The notes under the pieces: model-generated
Database searches by the model: none
What the model was told of the DNA's origin: nothing
The model's input: only the letters and a program-made list of their open reading frames with translations
Shown: piece by piece, positions 51,571 through 62,165 of the stretch
Layout: each line of letters begins with the position of its first letter
Position numbering within the stretch: position 1 is the first letter of the stretch
Assembly: GCA_963575745.1 (NCBI GenBank)
Contig: CAUYUJ010000675.1
Location: forward strand, 46,785-110,784
Direction: 5' to 3'
Length of the DNA stretch: 64,000 nucleotides
Source of the DNA: Prorocentrum cordatum
Taxonomy: Eukaryota; Sar; Dinophyceae; Prorocentrales; Prorocentraceae
Translations under genes and position numbers: made by a program

Positions 51571-52077
51571 GGCTCCCGTCGTTTTTTTTTTTTTTTTTTT
51601 TTTTTTTTTCAAACCGAGGGGGTTTGGAAAGATCTCGAGTACCTCGTAGCGGGGATTCTGACAAGAGCCTGAGAAGGGGAGCCGGAACGAGGGAGGGGCC
51701 TGGAGGCGGTGACGTCCGCCCGGCCATGCAAGTACCGGGAGGGGGCAGCGTGTCCCGGGAGGGGGGGCGAAGGTTGAACAAGATACCGGCTCTGGTAGAT
51801 CCTTGGCCTGGACAGGCCTGGGCTTTGACGTAACGCATCTTGAGGGCCCTTTGATCGGGCTCAACAGATCGCTCCTACCATGACCTCCCGCAACTTGCCT
51901 CGGAAGAGGGGGGCCCAAACCTCCGAGCAGGCAGAGGAGGAGGGACCGGAAACAACGCTCTCATTTGTCATTATTTGGCTTCAGATGGCTGTTTTCGAAG
52001 CCATGGGACGTCAAACGCTTGCCCTGTGTAAGGCATTCTCGTGGAAGGTCAGGCACGCGCAGAGGGGGGTGGGGGGA

Positions 52078-52180
52078 GGGGGGAGGGCTTCTTAGAAGCA
52101 CCCCTAGAAGGCGCGGGCCTTACCTACAGATGTCAGGCCGGCGACTTCTAAGAAGCAGCCTCCTTCTAAGAAGCCCTCAC
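52078..52180. mobile_element. Family J palindromic element, copy 2
   Basis: GGAGGGCTTCTTAGAAGCAC, then TAGAAGGCGCGGGCCTTA, then AGGCCGGCGACTTCTAAGAA, GCAGCCTCCTTCTAAGAAGC. The order and flanks are those of 40985-41105. Confidence 0.8.
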
Positions 52181-52424
52181 CCCTCCCTCCACCCCCGTGT
52201 GCGCGCCGCCAAGAAGGGATCGAGCGCTCCAGGGGCTGCGTTTCAACACTGATGGGCCGTCGTCGGCTGGGCTCGCCTCGGACTCTTGGCCACGGTAAGC
52301 TCCAGGAGACAGGTCGGGGTGTAAGTTTTGGAGAAGCAGCCACGCTACCCGCTCTCCTTCCTCCTCCTCCTCCTCCTCCTCCTCCTCCTCCTCCTCCTCG
52401 CCCTCCTCGCCCTCCCCTCCCTCC

Positions 52425-53290
52425 ACAATTACACCATATGAATACTACTCTCCCACTTCCCCTGATGGCGTCCGGAAGATGTTCGGCACCCCCCCGCGTA
52501 CTGTTTTTTTACACACAGGATTCCCCGGAGTTGGGTTTTCGCGGGTGTTTTTTTCTAAACTGCTGTTCTCGCTGAGGCGCTGGCCTAATTTTCGGGCTCC
52601 CGCTCCTTCCGAATCGTGTTCCCGCTGCAGCGCTGGCCTCATTTCCGCGCTCCCGCTCGTTCCGAATCGTGCTCCCGCTGCAGCGCTGGCCCAATTTCTG
52701 CGCCTCTCGTTGTTCCAAAACGTGCTCCCGCTGCAGCGCCGACGTTTTCGATCCTTTTTAAGAAGCCCCAAATCTAGAAAATGATCCCCGGCAAAAACAT
52801 TGGAGGTGATTACACATCCGGTGTCGATTCGTTGATTTTTGGGGCCGCAGAAAGCCCCCCCCCTTTTGGGCGGCGTCCTTTTCCGCACAGGATTCCCGGG
52901 AGTTTGGTTTTCATCTATGTTTTTGAAAATCCGAGTCTTTCCGGTCCTTCAGAATGTTGCTCCCGCTGCAGCGTTCGTCCTATTTTCCGCGCCGCTGGTC
53001 GTTCCAAATCGTGCTGCCGCTGCAGTGCAACGGTCCCCGGCCCCATGCTATGATATGCTCCGCTCCAGTGGCGTTCTTCGGCTCTTCAACAATGGTGCTC
53101 CCGCTGCAGCGTTGGTCCCATGTCTGCGCCTCTGCTCATTCCAAATCGTGCTGCCGTATTGTTTTCTTGGCACTACGGCACTCTTCGGCTCTTCAACATG
53201 TCGCTCCCGCTGCAGCGTCGGTCCCATTTCTGCGCCTCTGGTCGTTCCAGATCGTGCTGCCGCTGCAGCGCATGCGTCCCGCGTCCCATG
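52425..53290 (+). repeat. Family M copy 2 and a Pst-like minisatellite
   Basis: 52425-52560 matches 34756-34890. It is followed by about eight diverged units with TCCAAATCGTGCTGCCGCTG and GAATCGTGCTCCCGCTGCAG, spaced about 50 bases at first and 100-150 bases later (to about 53280). CATGCTATGACATGCTACGC words close the array. Confidence 0.7.
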
Positions 53291-53589
53291 CTATGACATA
53301 CTACGCTCAGCATTGCTCTTCTGCGCCATGCTATGACATGCTACGCTCTGCAGTGCTATGGCATGCTACGCTCTGGGCTCCATCGCTGGTGCTTTCAATT
53401 GTGCTCTCGCCTTAGCGCCTTTCCCCTTTGCGGCCTATCTTCCGCCTACCCGACTGGACCCCGTGAGGGGTCCACGGGCCCAGTGTGAGCCGACTGCCCA
53501 GGGAAGCCAGACCATCGAGCCTGGCAGCCCTCCATCCTCTTCTCTGACATCTGTCCTCGCCCGCTGCCGCTTCCCTCGCCGCCGCCGCA

Positions 53590-53755
53590 GTCGTCGTCTG
53601 CGCCTTTGTCGCGATTGGCAATTTCTACCTCTACCATTACTCAATATGAATGCACCTGCATCGTCGTCTGCGTCTTTGTCGCGATTGGCAATTTCTACCT
53701 CTACCATTACTCAATATGAATGCACTTGCACAACTCTGACATCGGACCCACTCTA
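53590..53755. repeat. 67-bp tandem duplication
   Basis: GTCGTCTGCGCCTTTGTCGC, then GATTGGCAATTTCTACCTCT, then ACCATTACTCAATATGAATG occurs twice in succession; ACCATTACCCAATATGAATG follows once more at 53753. Confidence 0.8.
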
Positions 53756-53797
53756 CCATTACCCAATATGAATGCTACTCTCCTTTCACCCCTGCAG

Positions 53798-53867
53798 AAA
53801 TTTGAGATCTGGGTGGGGGACGCGCGTAACGGCAGCGGGCAGCTGGCGCGGGTGCCGCTCCGGCGCG
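53798..53867 (+). CDS. Putative short exon, family unknown
   Basis: Between TCCTTTCACCCCTGCAG and a GTCGCG donor, the frame reads KFEIWVGDARNGSGQLARVP, then LRR. The acceptor is good and the residues look like folded protein rather than repeat, but 23 residues are too few to name a family. It runs into a (TCG)n tract. Confidence 0.35.
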
Positions 53868-54000
53868 GTCGCGTCGTCGTCGTCGTCGTCGTCTTCGTCG
53901 CCGGTCGTCCTCATCGTCGTCGTCGTCGTCGTCGCCGCCGTCGTCGTCGTCGTCGTGGTTGTCGTCGTCGTCGTCGTCTTCGTCGTCGTCGTCTTCGTTT
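53868..54000. repeat. (TCG)n tract
   Basis: TCG repeat with CTC and GTT interruptions after the putative exon. Confidence 0.9.
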
Positions 54001-54091
54001 TCATCGCGCCGTCGTCCTCCTCCTTTCCCTCTTAGGTAACAGGGTCAGATGCGAAGCCCGATTCGGTGAGAGGACAATGAAGTAGCTCAAT

Positions 54092-54160
54092 GGGAAGGGA
54101 TGGGAGGGAGGGGTAGGATGTCAGATGTTGACGCGAGCGCACCTAGCTTGTCTCTCTCCC
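54092..54160 (+). repeat. Family L short repeat, copy 2
   Basis: GGGATGGGAGGGAGGGGTAG, then GATGTCAGATGTTGACGCGA, then GCGCACCTAGCTTG, as at 35384. CCT-rich DNA follows to 54280 and TCC repeats at 54455-54515. Confidence 0.7.
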
Positions 54161-54863
54161 CTCCCCTCCCTCCTCTCTCTTTCCCTCCCCTCCCCTCGCC
54201 CCCTCCCACCCTCCCCTCCCCTCCCTCCCTCTCTCCCCTCCCCTCCCCTTCCTCCCTCCCCTCCCCTCCCTCCCCCCTCTCCCCGGGCGCCTCCGGGCGC
54301 GCGCGAGAGCCCGGCCGGCACGTGCGGCCGCGTGCCGTCCTCGAGAGGGCAGCGGTGCCAGCCGGCCGGGAGGCCCCAGGCCACAGCGTGGCTCGCAGGG
54401 GATCGAGCGGTGGCGAAGCGTCCCGGCTTGCGTATAGCCCCAGCAAGCACTGTTCCCTCCTCCTCCTCCTCCTCCTCCTCCTCCTCCTCCTCCTCCTCCT
54501 CCTCCTCCTCCTCCCCCTCCTCCGCGACATGTTCTCAGGACATCTTTGGCGGAGTCTGTCTTGGTTTAACACACCGGGCTTCTGTTCTAGGAACATGGTA
54601 TTTTTGTTCTTAGAACATGTTTGGGTTCTAAGAACACTTCGAGGTAGGACTATACGAATGCCGGGACGGTCGGTCTCTGCTCAAGGGGAGGCCAATGCCA
54701 AGAGACGCTCCCACGCCAGAAGTCCATGGACGTCCTGGGGTCTCGGGGTCGGGCCTTTTGTGGAAGTGTTTTCCTGGGCTGGCCTCCACTGTATGCTGGG
54801 ATGTCCGATTTCCCTTCTTCCCTCAAACAATTGGAGAAGCTCGAGCGATCGGTGGAGGAAAAG

Positions 54864-54989
54864 GTACCCATACCGATACCCTTCCCTTGGGGCCTCCTGG
54901 GAGGCCCTCGTCGCCACCGCGGGATTCGACTCGAAATCCTGGTCGGAACGCACCCCAGGAGAGGTCCGGGGAGTAGCGGTATTGGTACC
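54864..54989 (+). mobile_element. Family A element, best-preserved copy
   Basis: Left terminus GGTACCCATACCGATACCC and right terminus GTAGCGGTATTGGTACC are inverted repeats with two mismatches. Interior GGGGCCTCCTGGGAGGCCCT, CGTCGCCACCGCGGGATTCG, CCTGGTCGGAACGCACCCCA and GGAGAGGTCCGGGGAG. The left border GAGGAAAAG|GTACCC matches the exon 24253 junction. The upstream frame reads SDFPSSLKQLEKLERSVEEK and could be coding, but its family is unknown. Confidence 0.8.
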
Positions 54990-55360
54990 TTTCGGTTTCC
55001 CCAACGAGTTGCTTGGATGTCGGGGTTTTCATATCGACGGCGCTTTCGAGACGGAGCTCACTGCTGCAGGTGTGGGTGTGAATGCTGCGCAGGAGCTGCA
55101 ATAACTAACCATGCGAAGAGTTGCATGTGGAACGCGAATGACGTAGAGTTTTTTGGTTGGAAGCGAGTCGGGGGAGTTGAGTGTCAGTCTTCCCGTATCG
55201 TATCACTTGTGAAGGCAACCTGAGCAAGGGAGGAAAGCAGCCACAAGAACGACAGGTGGGGCGGACGGGGAGGCAGAGAGGGCCCCGCCGAACGCGCGCG
55301 CGCGCGGACCGACGGTGCCCCGACCCCCGCCTGCTCGACCCGGGCCGCCGCCCCCGCCAG

Positions 55361-55451
55361 GCCCTCGTAGATCCGGCCGCCAAGGACGTCGAAGGGAATA
55401 CCGCGGTCAAGAAGGCCAGGGAGAGGCCCAAGGACGCGGAGGGCAGGGATC
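55361..55451 (+). CDS. Ankyrin-like exon followed by family O
   Basis: After the acceptor GGGCCGCCGCCCCCGCCAG the frame reads ALVDPAAKDVEGNTAVKKAR, then ERPKDAEGR. D-x-x-G-N-T-A-V-x-K-A is a degenerate ankyrin repeat start. The donor GATC|GTCCCC parallels CGCCC|GTCCCTG at 60174, and both lie just before a family O terminus. Confidence 0.55.
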
Positions 55452-55465
55452 GTCCCCACACTGAC

Positions 55466-55637
55466 CCCTCAGATCTGAGCGCTGCATTTTTTTGCAACGG
55501 TCGTTTTCGCCTGGCTTCGTGCCCCAGGACCCTCACATATATCGATCTCGCTTGAAAAATGACGCAGGAAGACGGGGTCTAGGGTTCTGGTCGAGATTTC
55601 CCGCGATGCTTTTTGTTGCAACGTCAGATCTCAGGGA
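55466..55637 (+). mobile_element. Family O element
   Basis: Left CCCTCAGATCTGAGCGCTGC; right GCAACGTCAGATCTCAGGG. Interior CCTCACATATATCGATCTCG, then CTTGAAAAATGACGCAGGAA and GACGGGGTCTAGGGTTCTGG, as in 60176-60349. Confidence 0.8.
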
Positions 55638-55859
55638 TATCGATTCCCTTTCTCGTCGTCCCCTTGTTGGGCCGTCTGGGGGAGCTATGTCGCCACGGCT
55701 AGATTTGCTTCAGACTCGTAGCCAGAACCAACCCCTGCAAAGATCGGCGGCCATCGGAAAAGATACACCGATACCGATCCCCTCCCTGGTCTACCTCAGG
55801 CGGGCAGCACCAAGCAAGGCTCACGGCTTCTGTCCCTCGTCCATACATGCTTGCACGAG

Positions 55860-56360
55860 TGGCCCCCCCCAACCTGGCAGCACCTCGGGCGCCGCCCCCG
55901 GCGCGCTCCGCGCGCCAGAGGTGGGCTGCTCGGCGCGGGTCACAGGCTGGCGGGTGGACCTCCGACAGCTTGTGCTCGTGCCGTCCCTCGTCCTCCTCTT
56001 CTGGGGCCGCCTGGGGGGCGCCCTGTCGCCGCAGCTGGTTTCGCTGCGGAGCCCTCGTCAGAGCCCACCCTGGCAGGGAGCAGCCGCATTGGCATCGTGG
56101 GAGGCTGGGCGGCAGGTCGCCCCCCCCCCCCCCCCGGCGGGTCGGCCCCTCCCCCGATCTGGGAGGCTGTCACCGGCGGCGTGCAGAGGCGGCGAGGCGG
56201 CCCCCAGAGCTTTCCACGGGCGCGCCCCTGCGGTCTCTGGGAGGCGCTCGGTGCTTCCCTGCTCATCACAGCCATCCTCGGGCGGTCCCCAAAATTCAGG
56301 CAGTGGCGAAGAGCCTTGGCTGGCCCATAGGCCCGCCACAACGAATGTTCTGAGAAGCTT
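55860..56360. other. Family C fragment and weak family A-like sequence
   Basis: 55860-55930 holds a short family C centre (GCGCCGCCCCCGGCGCGC, GCGCGCCAGAGG). 55985-56100 resembles family A (TGGGGCCGCCTGGGGGGCGC, GAGCCCACCCTGGCAGGGAG) but is diverged. The long plus-strand open frame crossing this region shows no domain. Confidence 0.35.
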
Positions 56361-56559
56361 CTGTGGCTTGCACGGCATGATCTTTGATCATTTCTGGCTG
56401 AGGATGTCTTGTTTTGATGCATCGGGTCTATGCCGTTTTTGTTTGTTCGAAGATTTTTGGCCTATGGGAGTGCTGGGACGGTCGGTCCCTGCTCAATTCC
56501 TGATCATCCCAGACATCTTCGGGTGGTCCCCGGAGTGGCAGGCGACGTTTCGCCCCCAG

Positions 56560-56700
56560 AACCCGCGCTGCCCACGAAAAGTCAGATCGCTCAGAAAAGG
56601 GGGGACAGTCGGAGACGCAGCTTCAGAGGGCTGGCTCTTCGGCCGCACCCCTATCGAGGATGGACGCCTCCCACTGCATATCTCAGAGCCTGGCCGCGAT
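56560..56700 (+). repeat. Family N dispersed repeat, copy 3
   Basis: CGCTCAGAAAAGGGGGGACA, then GGCTCTTCGGCCGCACCCCT, then ATCGAGGATGGACGCC. A (TCC)n tract lies at 57055-57110. Confidence 0.6.
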
Positions 56701-57359
56701 GTCGTGGTCCTGCCGACCCCCCCCCCCAAAAGTCAGGGACTGGCGTCGCCGTGCCCTTCGCCACAGAGGGTCGGGCGGAGGTCGGTGGACGCCACCCCGC
56801 GGCGGGCTCGCGCCGTGCCCACGCGGCGGCGACGCCAGGCACGGGCTGCTCGAGGTCGAGGCCCGCCTGCCGTGGGCGCGAACGACACAGCCGCGCCCGC
56901 GGCCTCGCGGCTGCGGGGCCCCGGGGCCGCGACCCCGCGGCCGCGGCTGCGCTTTGTCGGCGGGGTGCCCCGGGCGGCACGTGTCCGTGCGACCGCGTCT
57001 CTGCGGGATCGCGCCCTGGAGTTTCGACCGCGGGGGCGCGGGTATGGATGCGGCCTCCTCCTCCTCCTCCTCCTCCTCCTCCTCCTCCTCCTCCTCCTCC
57101 TCCTCTTCCTCTTCGTCCTCCTCCTCCTCCTCCTCCTGCCCCTCCTGCCCCTCCTGCCCCTTAGACCGCCCCTGGTGAGCCTGCTGCCCGAACCAGGCCC
57201 GACCCTGCGAACGATCTCCGCGCTCGCCGGCGAAGTGCTGGCGCGGGCGGGCGCGCAAGGCTGGGGAGGCCGCCTGCGGTCCGAGGCAGGCCGGCCCTGC
57301 GCGAAGGATCTCTCCGCCGTCGCACGGCGGAGCTCGCGCTCGATGGGCCAAGAGCTCCG

Positions 57360-57556
57360 CGATCCCAGACCTCCTCGCGTTTTGAAAACATCACGACGGG
57401 AGGTTTTCCGCCACTGTCGGCCTCTGGGGGTCCTTACTGGGCCTCGGGACCGTCAAACCAAAAATGAGGATGAAAAACAGCTTCTAGGGAAGGGGTCCAG
57501 ACCTTTGGGGCTCGAAGTTTTGAAAGGAATCACGACGCAGGAGGTGTGGGATCGGC
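57360..57556. mobile_element. Family B element with inverted termini
   Basis: Left GATCCCAGACCTCCTCGCGT, then TTTGAAAACATCACGACG; right AGTTTTGAAAGGAATCACGA, then CGCAGGAGGTGTGGGATC. The interior carries CGGCCTCTGGGGGTCCTTAC, CTCGGGACCGTCAAACC and AAAATGAGGATGAAAAACAG. This copy best defines the ends of family B. Confidence 0.75.
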
Positions 57557-57779
57557 GCGGGAGGCCACCGCCCGCGCCGGCACGGCAGGGGCCAGCCGCC
57601 CAGGTGCAGTCGGGAGCTCTGGCTCGACGTGTCCGCGCTGCGGCGCGGCGCGCGCTCCGCGCGTGCTTTGGTCCACGAGCATCCGCGCTCCCCGCGCTCC
57701 CCGCGCGCCGAGCCCGCAGATTTGCAGGACGTGAGTTTGCTGGACAGGCAAGGTGCCCGCATGACGGGTTGCCATCCCG

Positions 57780-57905
57780 GTAACCAGCAGTGCCTTTCCC
57801 GAGGTCCCGCTGCGCGGAGCGGAGCGACGCGCGACCCGCAGCGTGTCGCCGGGGCCGCCGCCGCGACACGCTGGGCAAGAGTTGCCGACCGTGTCGCAGC
57901 TCGGT
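57780..57905 (+). mobile_element. Family E element, partial
   Basis: CCGCTGCGCGGAGCGGAGCG, then CGCAGCGTGTCGCCGGGG, then CCGCCGCGACACGCTGGGC. Confidence 0.6.
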
Positions 57906-58924
57906 TCGCGTCGTGATCTTCTGATCCGCACGGCGGTTGAGGCCGAGCCGTTTGAAGTTGTGTGGTCGCGCCTCATCCTCCTCCATCTCTCCTCCTCCTC
58001 ATCCTTCGCCTTTTCCCACCTTCAGGGTAATTATACTGTCAAGGAGCCTTTTGGATGATTGCAGGGACCAGCAGTTTGGCGCCTATCGCGTTGCTGCTTA
58101 TGGCGTTAGCGGCGCCCGTAGCATGGATTTGGGACCAGGCACGGGGATTGCGCATTTGGTTGAGAGGTGGGGCCATGTGGTCCGTAAATCCCATGGGGCC
58201 TTGTGCCCACGCACCCAGGGGAAAAACCCTGTTGCGCATGCTAGTCGATTCGGCAGCGGGGGCGGCCGTGGATTAGGCCCCGGCACCCACCCTACGCACC
58301 ACGCCGCTTCGTCTGGGCAGCGAGTCATCGGCGACGAGGTCATCTCACTGTTCATTGACAAACTACTTTTTTGTTCTGGTGTGTGTGTGTGCCATTTGTG
58401 TCGCTTTCGCATGCTCCACATGTCCTTCCAAACAAACAAACGAATACACCGACCCCGCGCGCGCCCATCCCGCGTCAAGGATCGGCGGGTGCGCACTTGT
58501 GGTTAGGCTGAGGAGTTGTGTGCACTCGTCGATCCTGCGGCAAGCAGCACAGGGGGCAAAAAGGCTTTTCTATTAGAAGATCTGGTGCGTACCCTTCGGT
58601 CGTCGAACACATGTTCGTGTTGTCGTTTTTGTTTGTGCTGTTTGTTTTTTAGAGGCCACATTTGAAGATACTCAAAGCGTCTTCCTGCGTCGACAGTTTC
58701 AAAATTACGCCCCTAGGCGCATCGAGAACAAATCTGTTCGACGCGCTACCCACTCTCTTGCAGAACTCTAGCTAAGATCGTTTTGTGTCGTGCCGGCGCA
58801 GCAGCGGCCCCGCCGCCGGCATTCCAGGTTGAGCGCCGCTGGTGGCCCCAACTCGGCCAATACGGCACGATCTGGCGATCGACAAACCGCCGACGCAAGG
58901 TTGAGCGATTCGCGTGGTGTTTCG
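57906..58924. other. Unassigned sequence
   Basis: Mixed DNA with a TCC-rich patch near 57980-58010. There are open frames up to about 190 codons without domains. No gene is supported. Confidence 0.35.
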
Positions 58925-59082
58925 GCAACAGCTCATGGGATCCTCGTATGTCCTCGAAATTCAGCTCTTAGTGTGCGCTCGCGTGCGCTAGCATCTGGTA
59001 GTCGACGAGAAGACGCCGGTCTGGCGTCGGTTAGCGTCGGTCAGCGTCGATTCGCAAGAGCATGCAAGATGACGCGGGAGGC
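58925..59082 (+). mobile_element. Family K dispersed repeat, copy 3
   Basis: CATGGGATCCTCGTATGTCC, then GTGTGCGCTCGCGTGCGC, CTGGTAGTCGACGAGAAG, GGCGTCGGTTAGCGTCGG and CAAGAGCATGCAAGATGACG. Confidence 0.65.
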
Positions 59083-59530
59083 TCTCACCAGTTGCCACAC
59101 AACGGTGCCAGGAACCAGCGCGGGGGTCGTCCTGACGCGAGCCCGCCGTGCTTCCCTTGACCCCGATGTGCACGGCCCGAGGAGCCCAGCCTTTTTTGAA
59201 GAGGGCCCCCCCTTCCAGGGCGCCGGAGGCGTTGTCACAGCAGCAAATGAGGGCACGGGGAGCGCCGATTCTCCCGCTTGGCCACTCCCCTGTTTCGGGG
59301 GTCCTGGTCTCTGTAAGCGGGGGCATGACGAGACGGGGGGGAAGAGCGACGCCAAAATTGGTGAAGTGGGTTCGCCTTCGCCCACACTCGCCCCCAGGCT
59401 TCCCCTCGTGTGGTCGCGCGTGGGCGCCTCCTCTTCGAGGGGAACGCGCCGCGCTGGCGGCCCGCGTGAGCCACCGCGTAGGATCGCTGCGCTGGCTGTG
59501 CCCCCGCCTCGGGGGCCCTGATTCAGGAGG

Positions 59531-59690
59531 GAAAGAAACACACAGACACAATTAATCGTCGACTCCCAGGAAAATATGCAAAAATATGGGAAGTGGTGGG
59601 GAAGACAAAAACCCAGAAAATATGGGAAAATATGGGGGATATTTTTATTTGTGTGTATTTATTTGTGTGTTCCAGTTCCCCTTCACTGAT
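59531..59690 (+). mobile_element. Family H dispersed element, copy 3
   Basis: GAAACACACAGACACAATTA, then ATATGGGAAGTGGTGGGGAA, then TATTTGTGTGTATTTATTTG, ending TGTGTTCCAGTTCCCCTTC. The best-preserved copy. The tail TGTGTTCCAG has the form of an acceptor. Confidence 0.75.
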
Positions 59691-59799
59691 GCCCCCCCAC
59701 CCGCGGGGGGGACTCCCGCCCCCTCCTCGCCCCCGCCCGCGGCTGCTGCGCGCGGCCGGCGGGGCCCCCGCTGGGGTCGGCCTCGGTCTTCGGGCCGTC

Positions 59800-59972
59800 G
59801 TGGGCCCTCGGCGGCCTTCGTCGCCCCCTCGTCGCCCCCTCGTCGGCCCTCGGCGGCCTTCCTTCGGCGGCCCTCGGCGGCCCTCGGCGGCCTTCCTGCG
59901 GCCTTCCTTCGGCGGCCCTCGGCGGCCCCTCGGCGGCGCCTCGGCGGCGCCTCGGCGGCGGCCCCGCGCCCG
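59800..59972. repeat. GGCGGCCTTC/CTCGGCGGC repeat
   Basis: A 9-12 base GC-rich repeat (CCTCGGCGG with CCTTC) just before the ankyrin-like exon. Confidence 0.75.
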
Positions 59973-59974
59973 AG

Positions 59975-60173
59975 GAGGGCCAGGACATCGTGGCCTACCT
60001 GGAGTCCGTGCGGCGGGCGTGTGCCGCCCAGTCCGCCGCCGCTGGGCGCGGGCGAGGCCCGCGGGCGCCCCAGGGGCGCCCTCGGCAGGGAGCCATGACG
60101 GGCGACGGCGGGCGATCTCGATCCGCCCCGATCTCCCGACTCGACGCTGACGTTTCGCTGCCCTGGTGCGCCC
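59975..60173 (+). CDS. Ankyrin-like exon before family O
   Basis: After GCGCCCGAG the frame reads EGQDIVAYLESVRRACAAQS, then AAAGRGRGPRAPQGRPRQGA, with the donor GCGCCC|GTCCCTG at 60174. D-I-V-A-Y-L-E-S-V matches the second helix of an ankyrin repeat. The rest is Arg/Gly-rich and may be a C-terminal tail or a shorter exon may end earlier. The acceptor context resembles exon 9722. Confidence 0.5.
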
Positions 60174-60175
60174 GT

Positions 60176-60349
60176 CCCTGAGATCCGAGCGCGGCAATGG
60201 TTTCGCAGCAGGCGTTTTGTCGCTCAGCGTCGGGCCCGGGGCCCTCACAGATCGACGCGGCTCGAAGAGTGGCGCAGGAAGATGGGGTCCAGGACCCTGG
60301 TGTTTTTTTTGCGATGCTTTCCTTTTTTTTGCAACGTCGGATCTCAGGG
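60176..60349 (+). mobile_element. Family O element with clear inverted termini
   Basis: CCCTGAGATCCGAGCG at the left is opposed by CGTCGGATCTCAGGG at the right. Interior CCTCACAGATCGACGCGGCT, then CGAAGAGTGGCGCAGGAAGA and TGGGGTCCAGGACCCTGGTG. It immediately follows an ankyrin-like exon and is 18 bases from a family I element. Confidence 0.8.
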
Positions 60350-60366
60350 GTGTTGAAGCGCAAAGC

Positions 60367-60504
60367 GTACCTTGGCATCGCTCGGACGTGTGCATTTTTT
60401 CTCGGCGAGAACCATCGAGGACCACCCTGGACCATCGAGCCAAATAAACACGCACGAAACCGAAAAATGCACGGGAAATGGACGTCCGAGCGACGGCAAG
60501 GTAC
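60367..60504. mobile_element. Family I MITE, copy 1
   Basis: 138 bp. GTACCTTGGCATCGCTCGGA then CGT pairs with ACGTCCGAGCGACGGCAAGG then TAC: 23-base termini with two mismatches. Interior GCGAGAACCATCGAGGACCA, then AACACGCACGAAACCG. Confidence 0.85.
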
Positions 60505-60779
60505 CGTGTTCCAACCGCCCGGGATGGTCACGTCGCCGTGCTGCCTCGGCACGTGCCGTTCTCCTAATCCTTCTCCTCCTGCCTCTCCTCCTCCTCTTCC
60601 TCCTCGTCTGTCTCCTCGCCCTCCTCCTTCTCCTCCCGCTCCTATTCCCTCGGGGTGACTGGGGGGCCGAGAGGCCCGCACGCGCAGACAGAGCGGTCCG
60701 GGTAGAGCGCTCGCCCGCTGAGCCCAGCTGCGTTGGCCCACATGCCCTTCGGGGTCAGCCCCGCGGGGCCTCACCTTGT

Positions 60780-60875
60780 TTTGTGAGTCCCTCCTCCTTT
60801 TCCTCCTCCTCCTCCTCGTCCTCCTCCTCCTCCTCCTCCTGCTCCTCCTCCTCCTCCTCCTCCTCCTCTTCCTCT
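60780..60875. repeat. (TCC)n tract
   Basis: TCC repeat with CTCGTC interruption. Confidence 0.9.
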
Positions 60876-61044
60876 TCTAAGAGGAGAGGATTGGGCGGAT
60901 GGGTGACCTCGGACTCCGAGGCGGCGGCTTTCGCCCGCGCTTCGCGTCTTTGAGCTGACCTCCCGCACAATGGGAGGGGATCGTCGATGATTGTGGATGG
61001 AGCTTTCTTGGGGCCCTCCTCCCTCTCGTCCTCAGCAGCAGCAG

Positions 61045-61056
61045 CATCAGCAGCAG

Positions 61057-61111
<55 letters not shown>

Positions 61112-61492
61112 GTCATCGCCATCATCATCGCCATCGTCTCCGTTAGCATCAGCATCAGCATCATAATCATTATCATCACCACCGTCATCATCACCATCAT
61201 CACCATCACCATCATCATCACCATCGTCGTCATCACCATCATCACCATCAGACTCATCATTTTCGTCGTCATCGCCACCATCATCGTCATCATCATCATC
61301 ATCATCATCGTTATCGTCACCTTCTTCATCAGCACCATCATCATCATCACCACCACCATCATCACCATCATCATCATCATCATAATCATCGCCATCACCA
61401 ACATAATTCTCATCATCAGCATCACCATCGTCGTCATCACCATCATCACCATTATCATCATTACCGGCATCAACAGCATCATCACCCGCATC

Positions 61493-61547
<55 letters not shown>

Positions 61548-61651
61548 GTAGCAACAGTAGCACCATCATCACCATCATCATCAGCACCATGTTCGTCATC
61601 AGCATCATCATCATCATCACCATCACCAGCATCACCATCATCATCAGCATC

Positions 61652-61710
<59 letters not shown>

Positions 61711-61742
61711 TATCATCCTCGTCCTCATCCTCATCCTCATCA
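61045..61742. repeat. (ATC)n tract
   Basis: About 700 bases of ATC with ACC, GTC and AGC interruptions. Poly-Asp and poly-Met frames on the minus strand are artefacts. Confidence 0.9.
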
Positions 61743-62031
61743 CCATCATCAGCATCCTCCTCCCTCCCCACGTTTCGCGTACGGCATGGGCGTCTTGGTC
61801 GATTGCGAAGGCCTCACGGCCGGTGCCGCCGACCCTGAATGGCGACGACGACGACGACTTGGTCGATTTTCTCGGGCTCAAAGTATCTGCTTCTTCTACG
61901 TCTTCTGGCTCGGCCACTTCTTGCTCGTGACCAGTGGGTGCTCGCCGAATTTGGCCCGCGCAGACGGCTTGGGTGGCGGTTCGGTAATGTTACCTCGCGT
62001 CGCGGCAGGTGCATCCCGTTCCGTTCCATTC

Positions 62032-62165
62032 CCTTGGCATCGCTCGGACGTGTGTACTCTTCATTCGGCGAGGACCATCGAGGAGCATCCTTCATCATTT
62101 GGCGAACAAAAACCACGCACGAAACGGACAAAACGCACAGGGAGTGGACGTCCGAGCGATTGCCA
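62032..62165. mobile_element. Family I MITE, copy 2
   Basis: CCTTGGCATCGCTCGGACGT at the left, GACGTCCGAGCGATTGCCAG at the right, interior GGCGAGGACCATCGAGGAGC and CCACGCACGAAACGGAC. Confidence 0.85.

Noticed and set aside
51582-51610. T-run as retroelement poly(A) tail
   Set aside because: A minus-strand retrocopy would place coding remnants next to it. None was seen, so it is just a homopolymer.
57560-57730. Possible further ankyrin exon (Arg/Ala-rich open stretch)
   Set aside because: The pattern GALARRVRAAARRALRAC and its alternative frames do not hold the G-x-T-x-L-x-x-A-A signature. GC-rich composition alone can give such sequences.
55492-57783. A 763-codon plus-strand open frame
   Set aside because: It crosses family O, family C, a TCC tract, family B and other repeats, with no domain and no consistent composition. 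High GC content makes stops rare.
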